Assembly: GCA_039794405.1 (NCBI GenBank)
Contig: JBDIVL010000043.1
Span: 1-35,000, forward strand
From: JBDIVL01 sp039794405
GTDB taxonomy: Bacteria; Planctomycetota; Brocadiia; Brocadiales; Brocadiaceae
Direction: 5' to 3'
DNA: 35,000 bases
Shown here piece after piece: positions 13,859 to 22,565 of the stretch. Each line of letters opens with the position of its first letter. Position 1 is the first letter of the stretch. The notes beneath the pieces were generated by a model. That model did no database searches, was not told the origin of the DNA, and saw nothing but the letters and a program-made list of their open reading frames with translations. A program made the translations under genes and the position numbers.

Positions 13859-15898
13859 CTAAAAGGCTTCGGGTAAGATTTCCATGGCAATATTCCTGAG
13901 ATAGTTAATGGTTTTTTCCGGATCGTCAAAGCTGCAAACTGTTTCCGCAACTTCTTTTGCTTGTTCAAAAGTAATAGATCGGACAATTTTTTTTATTTCA
14001 GGTATGATCGTAACCGGTGCGACACTAAACTCTGTAAGCCCTAATCCGATTAAGGGTACGGTATATTCAACCTCACTTCCCATTTCACCACAAATTCCAA
14101 TAGGAATATTATTGTCTTTCGCCGCTTTTATCGCGAGTTTTAAAAGTCTTAAGATTGCAGGATGTACAGGACAATATAAATAAGCTACACGTTCATTGTT
14201 CCTATCTACGGCAAGGGAATACTGAATAAGATCATTCGTGCCAATACTAAAGAAATCACACTCTTTTGCCAATATATCTGCAATTAAAATGGAAGATGGC
14301 ACTTCAAGCATAATCCCTATATTAATATTTCGGTTAAATGGAATTTTTTCCTTATCCAACTCATCCATGGTATCCCAAACCATTTTCTTTGCAAGACGCA
14401 GTTCCTGAAGGGAGGATATCAGAGGGAATAAAATTTTCACATTCCCTAAAACAGAAGCCCTTAAAATTGCTCTGAGTTGTGTTCTAAATATCGATGGATT
14501 TTCAAAACAATATCGAATAGAACGACACCCGAGGAAAGGATTTCCTTCTTTTCTATCCTCTGACGAATGAGAGAACTTGTCAGCACCAAGATCCAGCGTC
14601 CGAATGATAATAGGCTTGTTCTCTAATTCCCGTACAACCGTAGTATATGCCTCTAAATGTTCTTCCTCCGTTGGGGGCTTTGGTGACCCTAAATAGAGAA
14701 ATTCCGTTCTATAAAGTCCAATTCCTTCGGCACCATATTTTATATTTATATTAATCTCTTTAGGAAATTCTATATTCCCAAAAATGGAGATATGCTTGCC
14801 ATCCCGTGTTGTGGAGGGTTGATCCTTAAGCTCTGTGGCTAATTTTTCTTCAAAGACATGGATACTCTTAACTTTACTTTGGTATGCTAACAATGTCTCA
14901 TCATCGGGCCTGACAATGACAATACCCCTGTTGCCATCTACAATTACCATATCTCCACCAAAAATATCCGTAGTAATTGTGCCAAGACCTACCACGGCAG
15001 GTATACCCAAAGCACGAGCAACTATTGCGGTATGAGAGGTCCTCCCCCCTACATCTGTAGCAAACCCTTTTACTTTCTCAGTATCAAGGGATGCTGTTTG
15101 AGAAGGAGTAAGGTCATGCGCTACCAAAACTACCTCCTGGGCAAGATTTTTAAGTTCTTCCCTCTTCTCACCTAATAAATTTCTTAAAAGTCGCCGCTCT
15201 ACATCAAAGATATCACTAACCCTTTCTGCCAGATAGGAGTCATTAATATCTTGAAATTTTCTGATATATACACGCAAGGCCAAAGATACCGCGAATTCTG
15301 GAGTAAAATTCGTTTTCTTTATTTTCTCAATAATTTCATTTTTTAGACGTATATCCTGTAGTACCATCCGGTGTGTGCCGAAAATAGACCCGATTTCAGA
15401 ACCCAAGTTTTCGGAGACATTCTTCTCCAAATCGTGTATTTCCTTTTTTGAATCTTCGATGGCTTTTTCAAGCCGGTATATTTCCCCTTCGACCTCTTCT
15501 TTTCTTATAATATGACGAGGAATGCGGTATCCTTCACTCTCGAACATAAAGGCTGGCTGGATAATTACCCCCGGTGAAACGGCAATCCCCTTCCTTATTT
15601 CCATGAACTCTTCTTCAAATTTACTTTTTACTAACCCTTCCAGGGCATCCAGTGCCTCAGCTGCATCAGGCCCTTTTGCATGAATAACAATTTCGGTATC
15701 GTTCTCTGCTCCAAGGGTCAAGAGTTCGATGATACTTTTGCCATCGACCTCTTTATTCTTTGTTTTTACACGAATTTCCGAATTGTATTTATTGGCAATC
15801 TCCGCAAATTTAGTGGCGGGACGCGCATGCATTCCATTCGAATTCGAGATTTTTATCTTTCGTTCTTGTAATCTTGAACTGATATTATAGATATCCAT
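13859..15898 (-). CDS. HPr-Enzyme I fusion of the phosphotransferase system
   Basis: Counted from ATG 15898 (679 residues), about 10-95 form an HPr domain with the phosphorylated His24 in GMHARPATKF, and Ser55 in DGKSIIELLTLG at the HPr-kinase position. Residues about 100-679 form Enzyme I: SPGVIIQPAF, His290 in GGRTSHTAIVARALGIPAV as phospho-site, then the PEP-binding barrel (GIGLYRTEFLYL, LDLGADK, FSIGTNDLIQYSLAVDRNN, CGEMGS). It takes phosphate from PEP through Enzyme I to its own HPr. HPr-EI fusions are known, but most bacteria use separate proteins. No sugar permease is nearby, and its partner is likely the EIIA next door, so a regulatory PTS fits. GTG 15916 is an alternative start six codons upstream; neither start has a clear ribosome binding site. 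Confidence 0.93.
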   Translation of the reverse strand: MDIYNISSRLQERKIKISNSNGMHARPATKFAEIANKYNSEIRVKTKNKEVDGKSIIELLTLGAENDTEIVIHAKGPDAAEALDALEGLVKSKFEEEFMEIRKGIAVSPGVIIQPAFMFESEGYRIPRHIIRKEEVEGEIYRLEKAIEDSKKEIHDLEKNVSENLGSEIGSIFGTHRMVLQDIRLKNEIIEKIKKTNFTPEFAVSLALRVYIRKFQDINDSYLAERVSDIFDVERRLLRNLLGEKREELKNLAQEVVLVAHDLTPSQTASLDTEKVKGFATDVGGRTSHTAIVARALGIPAVVGLGTITTDIFGGDMVIVDGNRGIVIVRPDDETLLAYQSKVKSIHVFEEKLATELKDQPSTTRDGKHISIFGNIEFPKEININIKYGAEGIGLYRTEFLYLGSPKPPTEEEHLEAYTTVVRELENKPIIIRTLDLGADKFSHSSEDRKEGNPFLGCRSIRYCFENPSIFRTQLRAILRASVLGNVKILFPLISSLQELRLAKKMVWDTMDELDKEKIPFNRNINIGIMLEVPSSILIADILAKECDFFSIGTNDLIQYSLAVDRNNERVAYLYCPVHPAILRLLKLAIKAAKDNNIPIGICGEMGSEVEYTVPLIGLGLTEFSVAPVTIIPEIKKIVRSITFEQAKEVAETVCSFDDPEKTINYLRNIAMEILPEAF

Positions 15899-16054
15899 AA
15901 ATATGGAGTCACTCACTCATATGAAATATGATAAGGCATTAAAATTAAACTATACTTCTTAAATTTAAATCTAAATTAAATATTCCAAGACCGCCTTAAT
16001 TTCCATAATGAAAATACTTTCCCTCTGTTCATAAATACTTTGAATAATTTTATA

Positions 16055-16525
16055 TTAAACCTGTATGCCGTCGACCTCTTTTAATATCTCGATGATGCCT
16101 TCTTTACCATTGGCCTCTCGCATAAACCGGCGGAAATCGTTGTCTCTTATAACGGTGGATATTCTTTCTAATGCAGCAAGATGTGATCCAGCAGAGTCGT
16201 TTGGTGAGAGCAAGAGAAAGAAAAGATACACCGGCTCCCCATCCAGGGCATTAAAATCGACACCATTCTTTGACCGTGCAATTGTCCCAATAATCTTTTT
16301 TGTGCAATCATGTTTTGTATGAGGAACAGCAACGCCCTTTCCTATGCCTGTGCTTCCCAGCTCTTCCCTTTTCATGAGGGATTTAATAACGTTTTCAACA
16401 TCCTTATTGTTAATTTTACGGGCATCCTTCAGTGAAAGCACCATCTCTCTGATTACGGTCTCCTTTTCACCGGCTTGCAGTTCTGTGATAATAGCTTCCT
16501 CCACAATAAAATCAGTTAATTTCAT
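16055..16525 (-). CDS. ptsN: PTS EIIA protein (PtsN-like, fructose/nitrogen type)
   Basis: This cytoplasmic phosphocarrier accepts phosphate from HPr. The 156 residues match the EIIA-Fru/Ntr fold, with phospho-accepting His69 in GIGKGVAVPHTKH and strands such as DGEPVYLFFLLLSP. It is a free-standing domain with no EIIB or EIIC nearby, so it probably acts in regulation, as PtsN does in proteobacteria, and not in sugar uptake. It lies between hpf (31 bp upstream) and the HPr-EI fusion (downstream). This order recalls the proteobacterial rpoN-hpf-ptsN region. A run of Gs (GGGGG) lies about 11 bases before ATG 16525. Confidence 0.92.
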   Translation of the reverse strand: MKLTDFIVEEAIITELQAGEKETVIREMVLSLKDARKINNKDVENVIKSLMKREELGSTGIGKGVAVPHTKHDCTKKIIGTIARSKNGVDFNALDGEPVYLFFLLLSPNDSAGSHLAALERISTVIRDNDFRRFMREANGKEGIIEILKEVDGIQV

Positions 16526-16556
16526 ATAGTAAAACCCCCGATAGAATTGTTTTCAA

Positions 16557-16916
16557 CTACGATTCCGATATACCTTCCAAACCTTCTATTTCAGTCGCAG
16601 AAGGTTTTTTTCTCCGGACAATTTTGGACTGAATTTTACCCTTGTGTTTCTTTAGTTGCGCCTCAATCTTATCCACTACAAGATCAATTGCCCGATACAT
16701 ATCAGAGTTCGATGCCACTGCAACCATGGCGGGTGCCCTCGAAACGGAAACAATCATTTCGACAATATGACTATTATCACCACCGATATCCAAAGTAATC
16801 TGTATCTGCAAGATCCATTCAAAAAACTTTTTCACTTTTTGAGCCTTTTCTAAAGCATAATTTTTAATAGCTTCTGTTATATCCATATGCCTTGCTACAA
16901 TGGTGATGTTCTCCAA
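16557..16916 (-). CDS. hpf: Ribosome hibernation-promoting factor, short type
   Basis: HPF binds the 30S subunit near the mRNA channel and helps silence ribosomes in stationary phase. The 119 residues show the S30AE pattern: MENITIVARHMDITEAIKNYA, an ALEKAQKVKKFF helix, DIGGDNSHIVEMIVSV, then SNSDMYRAIDLVVDKIEAQLKKHKGK. It lacks the long C-terminal dimerisation domain, so it belongs to the short class. Its start is TTG 16916, with AGGA about 8 bases upstream. It is followed by ptsN, which suggests PTS-coupled control of translation. Confidence 0.93.
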   Translation of the reverse strand: MENITIVARHMDITEAIKNYALEKAQKVKKFFEWILQIQITLDIGGDNSHIVEMIVSVSRAPAMVAVASNSDMYRAIDLVVDKIEAQLKKHKGKIQSKIVRRKKPSATEIEGLEGISES

Positions 16917-17015
16917 GGGAAATGTCCTTTCTTAAAAAGAAAATTTTTATAAACATTATAAACAAATCATTGTACTTATTAGGAAATTATCCGTCAAGGA
17001 AATTAAGGTTACGCC

Positions 17016-17759
17016 CTAATCATTATACTCAGCTAAAGCTAAAACAAATATATGAACAGATTCGGCACCAGCTTCTTTTAGCTTTTTAGAACATTCAGAT
17101 GCAGTCACACCTGTAGTGAATACATCGTCTACGAGGAGTATCTTTTTTCCTTTGAAAAAGGCAGGGTATTTAACAAAAAATGCGTTATGGACGTTTATGC
17201 GCCGCTGACCTTTTGAGAGGTGCGTTTGTGATATGGTGCTTTTAATACGACAGAGGTTATTTGTGGATAAAGGTTTTGAGAAGTACTTCTGAATCCCGAT
17301 CGATAAAAGTTCTGATTGATTAAAACCTCGATGCATCCTTTTTAACCAATAGAGAGGTATTGGTACAATGATGTCTATGTTTGAAGTTATCCTTTCCAGT
17401 TTTCCCTGCATTATTACCATTTCATTTAGTATACTGAAAAGAAATCTTTGCCTGGCATATTTAAATTTATGTATCAGTGTCCTCATAACTCCTTCATAAT
17501 ATGCAGTAAATGTTATGCTGTCAAAATAAAAGCTTTTCCTTTTGCAGATAACACAACCCTCCTGCACCGTAGAGGTCATGTAAGGTCCCAAAACTGCTCC
17601 ACAACGAGAACAATGAGTATCGCTGGCGTAAGAAATTTGTTGTTTACAATTACTACAAAGATAGAGTTCCTGTAAACCGTTCAAACTGCAGTTACAATGA
17701 AGACAGAATCGAGGATAAAAAAGATCTAATAGAGCACGGAAATAGGCCCTTATATCCAT
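17016..17759 (-). CDS. comF: ComF-family phosphoribosyltransferase-like protein
   Basis: The 247 residues start with a zinc-ribbon region holding nine Cys (C19, C22, C24, C35, C38, C50, C53, C69, C72). A type I phosphoribosyltransferase-like domain follows, with the PRPP loop DDVFTTGVTASE at 211-222 and a basic patch RMHRGFNQSELL at 141-152. ComF proteins are needed for DNA uptake in naturally competent bacteria, but they are also widespread in non-competent ones, so a competence role here is unproven. ATG 17759 begins 1 bp after the lptG stop (TAAT-ATG), so translation is coupled to lptG. Confidence 0.9.
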   Translation of the reverse strand: MDIRAYFRALLDLFYPRFCLHCNCSLNGLQELYLCSNCKQQISYASDTHCSRCGAVLGPYMTSTVQEGCVICKRKSFYFDSITFTAYYEGVMRTLIHKFKYARQRFLFSILNEMVIMQGKLERITSNIDIIVPIPLYWLKRMHRGFNQSELLSIGIQKYFSKPLSTNNLCRIKSTISQTHLSKGQRRINVHNAFFVKYPAFFKGKKILLVDDVFTTGVTASECSKKLKEAGAESVHIFVLALAEYND

Positions 17760-17760
17760 A

Positions 17761-18834
17761 TTACATTTTCATCATGTCAAAAAATAATAATCCTACAGAT
17801 CCAAAAATAACGATAGGCAGCCACGCCGCTAATATCGGATGGATCATCCCTGTATTGCCAAGATTGGAACAGATAAAAGATATCGCATAGAAAATGCCAC
17901 ACGAAAGGACGCACAAACCAACACGCAAAAACAGATTCCTGCTCATACCTTCGAATCCAACGATAAGGGGTATACCCAGTAAAAGGAGTACAAAATGGGT
18001 AAGGGTATAAGAAATCCTGGAATGGAATAATATGCTATTTCTTGGATTATTAGGTTCTTTTTTACATAACTCCTTTAGTTGCTTAAAACTTAACAAACTC
18101 GGATCCAGTTTTTTTTCTCCTAATTCCGCAGGAGTTATTGTAGATTCAAATTCCATACTCTCAATTTGCAGTACAGGCGCAACCCATTTCCCTTGTTCGT
18201 TGTACTGGTGCTTTACTACTTTAGAGAGTAACCATTTATTATCCCCTAACCATTTTCCTTCTTCAGCACTGATAGTAAATTTCTTTTTTTTATTCTCATA
18301 CCTTGCCAGGACAAATACTGATTGTATTTGTTGTGTCTTATTGTTATATCTCCAAATACGAACCAGGGTATTGTTCTCCTTATCTTCTAAAAGGAGATTT
18401 CTTTGAATATCACCACTGAAAGAGATTTGCTGTAAGGTCTCTAATCTTTCCGCAAGCCGGGGAATAACCCATTCCTGATCGCCAAAGGAGGCAAAGGACA
18501 TGAACACCGTAATGACAAAAATAGGAAGTAGTATCCTGTAAAGCGAAATACCGGCAACCTGCATAGCTAATAATTCCCGGTTTTTCGTCAACCTTACAAG
18601 GACAATACTTACCGCTATCAAAATAACAGCAGGAAAAAATTGAAAAACAATTACAGGAAACAGGTACATATAATACCGTATACCTGTACTGAAGGCTTCT
18701 CTCCCCATTTCCAGGAAATCATCAAGTTTCTGAAAAAGATCGACAATGATATATATCCCCGAAATGATGATGAGACATATGAAAAACGTTGGAATGAAAG
18801 CCCGCAGTATATAATTATCTAGCCTTGAGAACAT
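17761..18834 (-). CDS. lptG: LptF/LptG-family permease of lipopolysaccharide export
   Basis: LptF and LptG form the inner-membrane permease that, with LptB, lifts lipopolysaccharide toward the LptC-LptA bridge. The 357 residues have three N-terminal membrane helices (about 12-32, 56-76, 100-118), a periplasmic beta-jellyroll region (about 140-265, with LEDKENNTLVRIW and ISAEEGKWL), and three C-terminal helices. MFSRLDNYILRAFIPTF is the typical N-terminus. I cannot fully separate LptF from LptG, but G is the better fit by length and position. It starts 4 bp after folK ends and is overlapped in function by comF downstream. Confidence 0.85.
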   Translation of the reverse strand: MFSRLDNYILRAFIPTFFICLIIISGIYIIVDLFQKLDDFLEMGREAFSTGIRYYMYLFPVIVFQFFPAVILIAVSIVLVRLTKNRELLAMQVAGISLYRILLPIFVITVFMSFASFGDQEWVIPRLAERLETLQQISFSGDIQRNLLLEDKENNTLVRIWRYNNKTQQIQSVFVLARYENKKKKFTISAEEGKWLGDNKWLLSKVVKHQYNEQGKWVAPVLQIESMEFESTITPAELGEKKLDPSLLSFKQLKELCKKEPNNPRNSILFHSRISYTLTHFVLLLLGIPLIVGFEGMSRNLFLRVGLCVLSCGIFYAISFICSNLGNTGMIHPILAAWLPIVIFGSVGLLFFDMMKM

Positions 18835-18838
18835 ATAT

Positions 18839-19318
18839 TTATTGTGTAGCTGCTATTGAACTCTGAAGTTCTTTGTACAATTGGAATACCGTTTTTTTTA
18901 AAATGGGGTTGATAATATGAGCGTCGATTTCAATTAATGGCTCTAAAACAAACAATCGTGTATGCATTAAGGGGTGAGGAATTTTCAGATGATCATCACT
19001 GATAATCTTGTCACCATAAAGTAAAATATCTATATCAATAGTTCTCGGGCCCCACTTTACGGTACGTATCCTCCCCATATTGACCTCTATATGCTGAAAC
19101 TGCTCAAGCAGTTGATGAGGAGGTATGGTAGTCTCAACACTGAGGGCTGCGTTTAAGAACATTGGTTGTGAAGGTCCACCCACTGGTACCGTCTCATAAA
19201 ACCTGGACAGCATCAGAGGCTGCACGCCTTTGAGGGTAATAATATGTCCATATGCACGAAGTAAGTTCCCTGCCTTATCTCCGATATTAGAGCCCAATCC
19301 AATGTAAACACGCTCCAT
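18839..19318 (-). CDS. folK: 2-amino-4-hydroxy-6-hydroxymethyldihydropteridine pyrophosphokinase
   Basis: FolK transfers pyrophosphate from ATP to hydroxymethyl-dihydropterin in folate synthesis. The 159 residues match the short single-domain form. Visible motifs are VYIGLGSNIGDK at 4-15, SRFYETVPVGGPSQPMFLNA (38-57), and the metal and pterin signature WGPRTIDIDILLYG at 89-102. IPHPLMHTRLFVLEPL follows. It is cytoplasmic. It is separated from the radical SAM gene upstream by about 180 bp of repeat, and lptG begins 4 bp downstream. Confidence 0.96.
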   Translation of the reverse strand: MERVYIGLGSNIGDKAGNLLRAYGHIITLKGVQPLMLSRFYETVPVGGPSQPMFLNAALSVETTIPPHQLLEQFQHIEVNMGRIRTVKWGPRTIDIDILLYGDKIISDDHLKIPHPLMHTRLFVLEPLIEIDAHIINPILKKTVFQLYKELQSSIAATQ

Positions 19319-19387
19319 GATAAACTTTCCTGATATATTTGAAAATATCTGCCTTCATAAGACTTTCGGCAACTCTTTTAAAACACC

Positions 19388-19484
19388 TTTGCAGAGGCGA
19401 ACCTTGTGTTCGTTCTTGCCCCGCACAACTCAAACGTTTTCGTTTGTTTCTCATTTGGAAGAACACAAAGTTCGCCCCTGCAAA
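19388..19484. repeat. Palindromic intergenic element
   Basis: The left arm TTTGCAGAGGCGAACCTTGT (from 19388) and the right arm (19461-19484, ACACAAAGTTCGCCCCTGCA) are inverted copies with about three mismatches over 24 bases. A perfect inner stem CAAACG-TTTT-CGTTTG lies at 19431-19446. It is non-coding and fills the gap between folK and the radical SAM gene. The tail motif at 19487-19505 overlaps the radical SAM stop codon (TAG at 19502-19500, minus strand). Confidence 0.75.
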
Positions 19485-19499
19485 AGAACTTTGAAATCT

Positions 19500-21347
19500 C
19501 TATACAGCACAGAAATTCATGGACCTTGCACAACTTCCACATTCCGGACACTTATCAGTACGACAATCCAATGTGACTTCTTCCCTGTGCGATTTTTGAT
19601 TCTCATGCATAAGAAAAGGTTTTACAACGCCACAGTGAATGTGGTCCCATGGAAAAACTTCATTTTCGTCCCTTTGACGATGTACATAGAACGTCCAGTC
19701 TAACCCGGCCTTTTGAAACGCATCAAGCCATTTTTGAAAATGAAAATGTTCTTCCCATCCATCAAATTTACATCCATCCTGCCATGCATTGTAGATTACC
19801 TTTCCCAGCCTCCTGTCGCCTCGCGCGAATATGCCTTCCAGTATGCTACGTTCCGCATGGTGGAATTTGATGTGAATACACTTTCTCCGGATTCTATCAT
19901 ATAGTCTATTTCTTATTTCCTTTATCCGTTGTATGGTAATCATAGGTTCCCATTGGAAAGGAGTATGTGCCTTTGGCACGAAGGGTGCGATGCTAATATT
20001 AACCTCTCCGAAAGATCCACTTATACCCTTTCTTAAATCAGAAACGTTGTAGGCAAGCCTTGCAATTGCATCCACATCGTCATCTGTTTCTGTAGGGAGA
20101 CCCACCATAAAGTACAGTTTAACTAAGCTCCATCCCTGCTTAAATGCCTCTTCGGCACCCCTGTAAAGGTCTTCATCTGTAATGTTCTTGTTCATGATCT
20201 TTCTCAAGGATGCAGTTGCGGCTTCCGGCGCAAGGGTAAGCCCTGATTTACGTACGGTATTAAGCAAAGAAGGTAAAAGAACTAACTGTTCGTTCACCCG
20301 TAAAGAAGGAAAGGAAATATTTACCTGTTTTGGACTGAAGATCTGGTTCATTTGTTCCATCAAGCTTTTTAAATACGGATAATCACTGATAGAGAGTGAT
20401 GCCAGGGAAATTTCGTTATGCCCCGTATTAACGTAACACTGCTCTGCTAATTTTAAGATATTTTCTACCGTACGGGGACGGGTCGGTCGCTTACTCATAC
20501 CTGCCTGGCAGAACCGACATCCTTGCGTACAACCACGCATAACTTCAATGGTAATGCGGTCGTGAATGGTCTTTACATAAGGAACGATAGGTCTCGTCGG
20601 GAAATAAGTCTTATTTAAGTCCTTGACAGAAGCAGCCCGTATACACGAAGGTAATCCAGATATCTTTGGATATATCTCCCTTATTGTATTATCTTCGTGA
20701 TAAAAAATCTCATAGAAAGAAGGAACATAGACATTTTTCAATGATTGGGCAAGTAAAATGATCTTCTCTTTTCTAGAGAGTCTTTTCTGTTTTATACCCT
20801 TCCATAATTCAATACATTGTGGTAAGCTTTCTTCTCCGTCTCCGATCAGGAAGATATCGATAAAGTCAGCCATAGGCTCCGGAGAAATAGCAGCCGGCCC
20901 ACCTGCAATAATGAGCGGGTCTGTCTCACCACGTTCAGATGCCATAACAGGAATTCCAGCGAGATCCAGCATATTTAATACATTTGTATACGATAGCTCA
21001 TATTGCAATGAAAAGCCTATTATGTCAAATTCCCTCAGCGGTGTGTAAGTTTCAAGGGAAAAGAGAGGAATCTTGTGCTCCCTCATAAGCGACTCCATGT
21101 CATCTAAGGGGGCAAATACCCTTTCGCAAGCAGTGTCGTTCCGTTCATTGAGTAGTCCATAAAGGATCTGAATGCCCAGGTGAGACATGCCAATACTATA
21201 GGTATCAGGAAATGCCAATACAACCTTTACATCAATATCGGCATGATTCTTGGCGATAGAATTCCATTCTCCTCCAATGTATTGTCCGGGCGTCTCTACG
21301 AATGGTAATATATTCTCTGTTACAAAAAGTCTTAAGGTGTTTTTCAT
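19500..21347 (-). CDS. TIGR03960-type radical SAM protein with B12-binding-like N-terminus
   Basis: Members of this family are conserved but their reaction is unknown. Counting from TTG 21356, the [4Fe-4S]-binding triad C276, C280, C283 lies in RGCTQGCRFCQAG. The N-terminal part (VVLAFPDTYSIGMSHLGIQIL at 45-65, FSLQYELSYTNVLNMLDLAGI) resembles a cobalamin-binding Rossmann-like domain. The C-terminus has CPECGSC and ends NFCAV, suggesting a further metal site. In many genomes the same polypeptide, or the next gene, is a TIGR03936 protein. Here that partner lies about 6 kb away at 13126-13752. I chose ATG 21347; TTG 21356 (three codons longer) is the alternative. Neither has a ribosome binding site. 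rodA ends 53 bp upstream. Confidence 0.88.
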   Translation of the reverse strand: MKNTLRLFVTENILPFVETPGQYIGGEWNSIAKNHADIDVKVVLAFPDTYSIGMSHLGIQILYGLLNERNDTACERVFAPLDDMESLMREHKIPLFSLETYTPLREFDIIGFSLQYELSYTNVLNMLDLAGIPVMASERGETDPLIIAGGPAAISPEPMADFIDIFLIGDGEESLPQCIELWKGIKQKRLSRKEKIILLAQSLKNVYVPSFYEIFYHEDNTIREIYPKISGLPSCIRAASVKDLNKTYFPTRPIVPYVKTIHDRITIEVMRGCTQGCRFCQAGMSKRPTRPRTVENILKLAEQCYVNTGHNEISLASLSISDYPYLKSLMEQMNQIFSPKQVNISFPSLRVNEQLVLLPSLLNTVRKSGLTLAPEAATASLRKIMNKNITDEDLYRGAEEAFKQGWSLVKLYFMVGLPTETDDDVDAIARLAYNVSDLRKGISGSFGEVNISIAPFVPKAHTPFQWEPMITIQRIKEIRNRLYDRIRRKCIHIKFHHAERSILEGIFARGDRRLGKVIYNAWQDGCKFDGWEEHFHFQKWLDAFQKAGLDWTFYVHRQRDENEVFPWDHIHCGVVKPFLMHENQKSHREEVTLDCRTDKCPECGSCARSMNFCAV

Positions 21348-21399
21348 AATGTTCAATGATAATATGAATTCAGGCTTTAAGCAAGTTTTGTTTCATTTA

Positions 21400-22509
21400 T
21401 CAGTACCTTGTTTTATAAAAACGCCGGGAAGCAAGATCAATTTTAGAACGCATCTTAACGTTAAAAATAATGGAAAGGGCAACAAAAGATGTGAGCATAG
21501 AGGAACCCCCGTAACTGATAAAGGGAAGTGTAATCCCTACAATTGGTGCTATTCCTAAATTCATGCCAATATTGACAACAATTTGAGTTACAAACATCGT
21601 AATAAGCCCAACGACAACGAATCGCCCATAGGGCTCATGGGTATTTTTGGCAATACCAATACCGCATGTTATAAAAACAATATAAAGAAACAGGACAAAA
21701 CAAATCCGTAAAAACCCCCACTCCTCGGCGATCACGGCAAAGATAAAATCTGTATGGCGCTCCGGAAGAAACCTCATTTGATTTTGTGTACCATTCCCCC
21801 ATCCTGCTCCAAATAAACCACCCGATCCTACAGCGATGAGTGACTGGAGCCTATGGTATCCCGCCCCCCAATCTGTAGCTTTTTCAGGCCAGAGAAAACC
21901 AATAATTCTCATCTTTTGATAAGACTTCAGTACAAACATCCAGAGCAAAGGTGAAACGGCTAACCCTGTACCAATGAGTACGATAAGATAATAGAACCGC
22001 ATGCCGGCTGCGTATAAGATAGAAAGCATGACGGGAATCATAACCAGCGCGGTACCAAGATCAGGTTGTTTCATAATAAGTGCCATAGGTATGAATGTTA
22101 AAAGGATAGATACCCCGATATCAAATAGGCCAGGACCATATTTCTTATACCTGAGAAATCTTGCCAGGGCAAGTATGAGGGAAATTTTCATAAATTCTGA
22201 TGGCTGGACTGAAAAAGAGCCGATAGAAAACCACCGCTGCGACCCTTTTACAGAACCTCCAAGAATCAATACGAGAACCAGAAGCAAAAGTGTGCAGGCA
22301 TAAATAACGTAAGCATAATGAGCAAAGGACAGATAATCAAAATAGAATAAAGTAAAAAAAAGCGTGAGCCCTACTCCGATCCATACAAGCTGCTTAAAGA
22401 CAAACTTTTCAGACGACGCACTCCAGACAAAAAATACCCCCACGGTTAAAATACCGCATACAATGGGGAACATCAGCCAGTCAAAATTTTTGGGGCTTAC
22501 ATTATTCAT
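21400..22509 (-). CDS. rodA: RodA, SEDS peptidoglycan glycosyltransferase
   Basis: RodA polymerises glycan strands in the elongasome together with PBP2. The 369 residues are polytopic, about ten membrane helices, with SEDS-family features. QPSEFMKISLILALARFL, KQPDLGTALVMIPVMLSI and QSLIAVGSGGLFGAGWGNGTQ are seen in order. RFLPERHTDFIFAVIAEEWGF then precedes GITLPFISYGGSSML near the C-terminus. The Asp in KQPDLGTA corresponds to the essential acidic residue of SEDS enzymes. It lies 56 bp after mrdA in the mreBCD-mrdA-rodA series. A competing assignment is FtsW, but the neighbourhood decides for RodA. Confidence 0.94.
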   Translation of the reverse strand: MNNVSPKNFDWLMFPIVCGILTVGVFFVWSASSEKFVFKQLVWIGVGLTLFFTLFYFDYLSFAHYAYVIYACTLLLLVLVLILGGSVKGSQRWFSIGSFSVQPSEFMKISLILALARFLRYKKYGPGLFDIGVSILLTFIPMALIMKQPDLGTALVMIPVMLSILYAAGMRFYYLIVLIGTGLAVSPLLWMFVLKSYQKMRIIGFLWPEKATDWGAGYHRLQSLIAVGSGGLFGAGWGNGTQNQMRFLPERHTDFIFAVIAEEWGFLRICFVLFLYIVFITCGIGIAKNTHEPYGRFVVVGLITMFVTQIVVNIGMNLGIAPIVGITLPFISYGGSSMLTSFVALSIIFNVKMRSKIDLASRRFYKTRY

Positions 22510-22565
22510 CTTTTACTACCCATTATTCTTGATCCTTGATGGAGTGCCTTCAAGGTCTATCCTCC

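Noticed and set aside
17016..17759. A competence locus based on comF
   Set aside because: No comEA, comEC, dprA or pilus gene is in the window, and ComF is common in non-competent bacteria.
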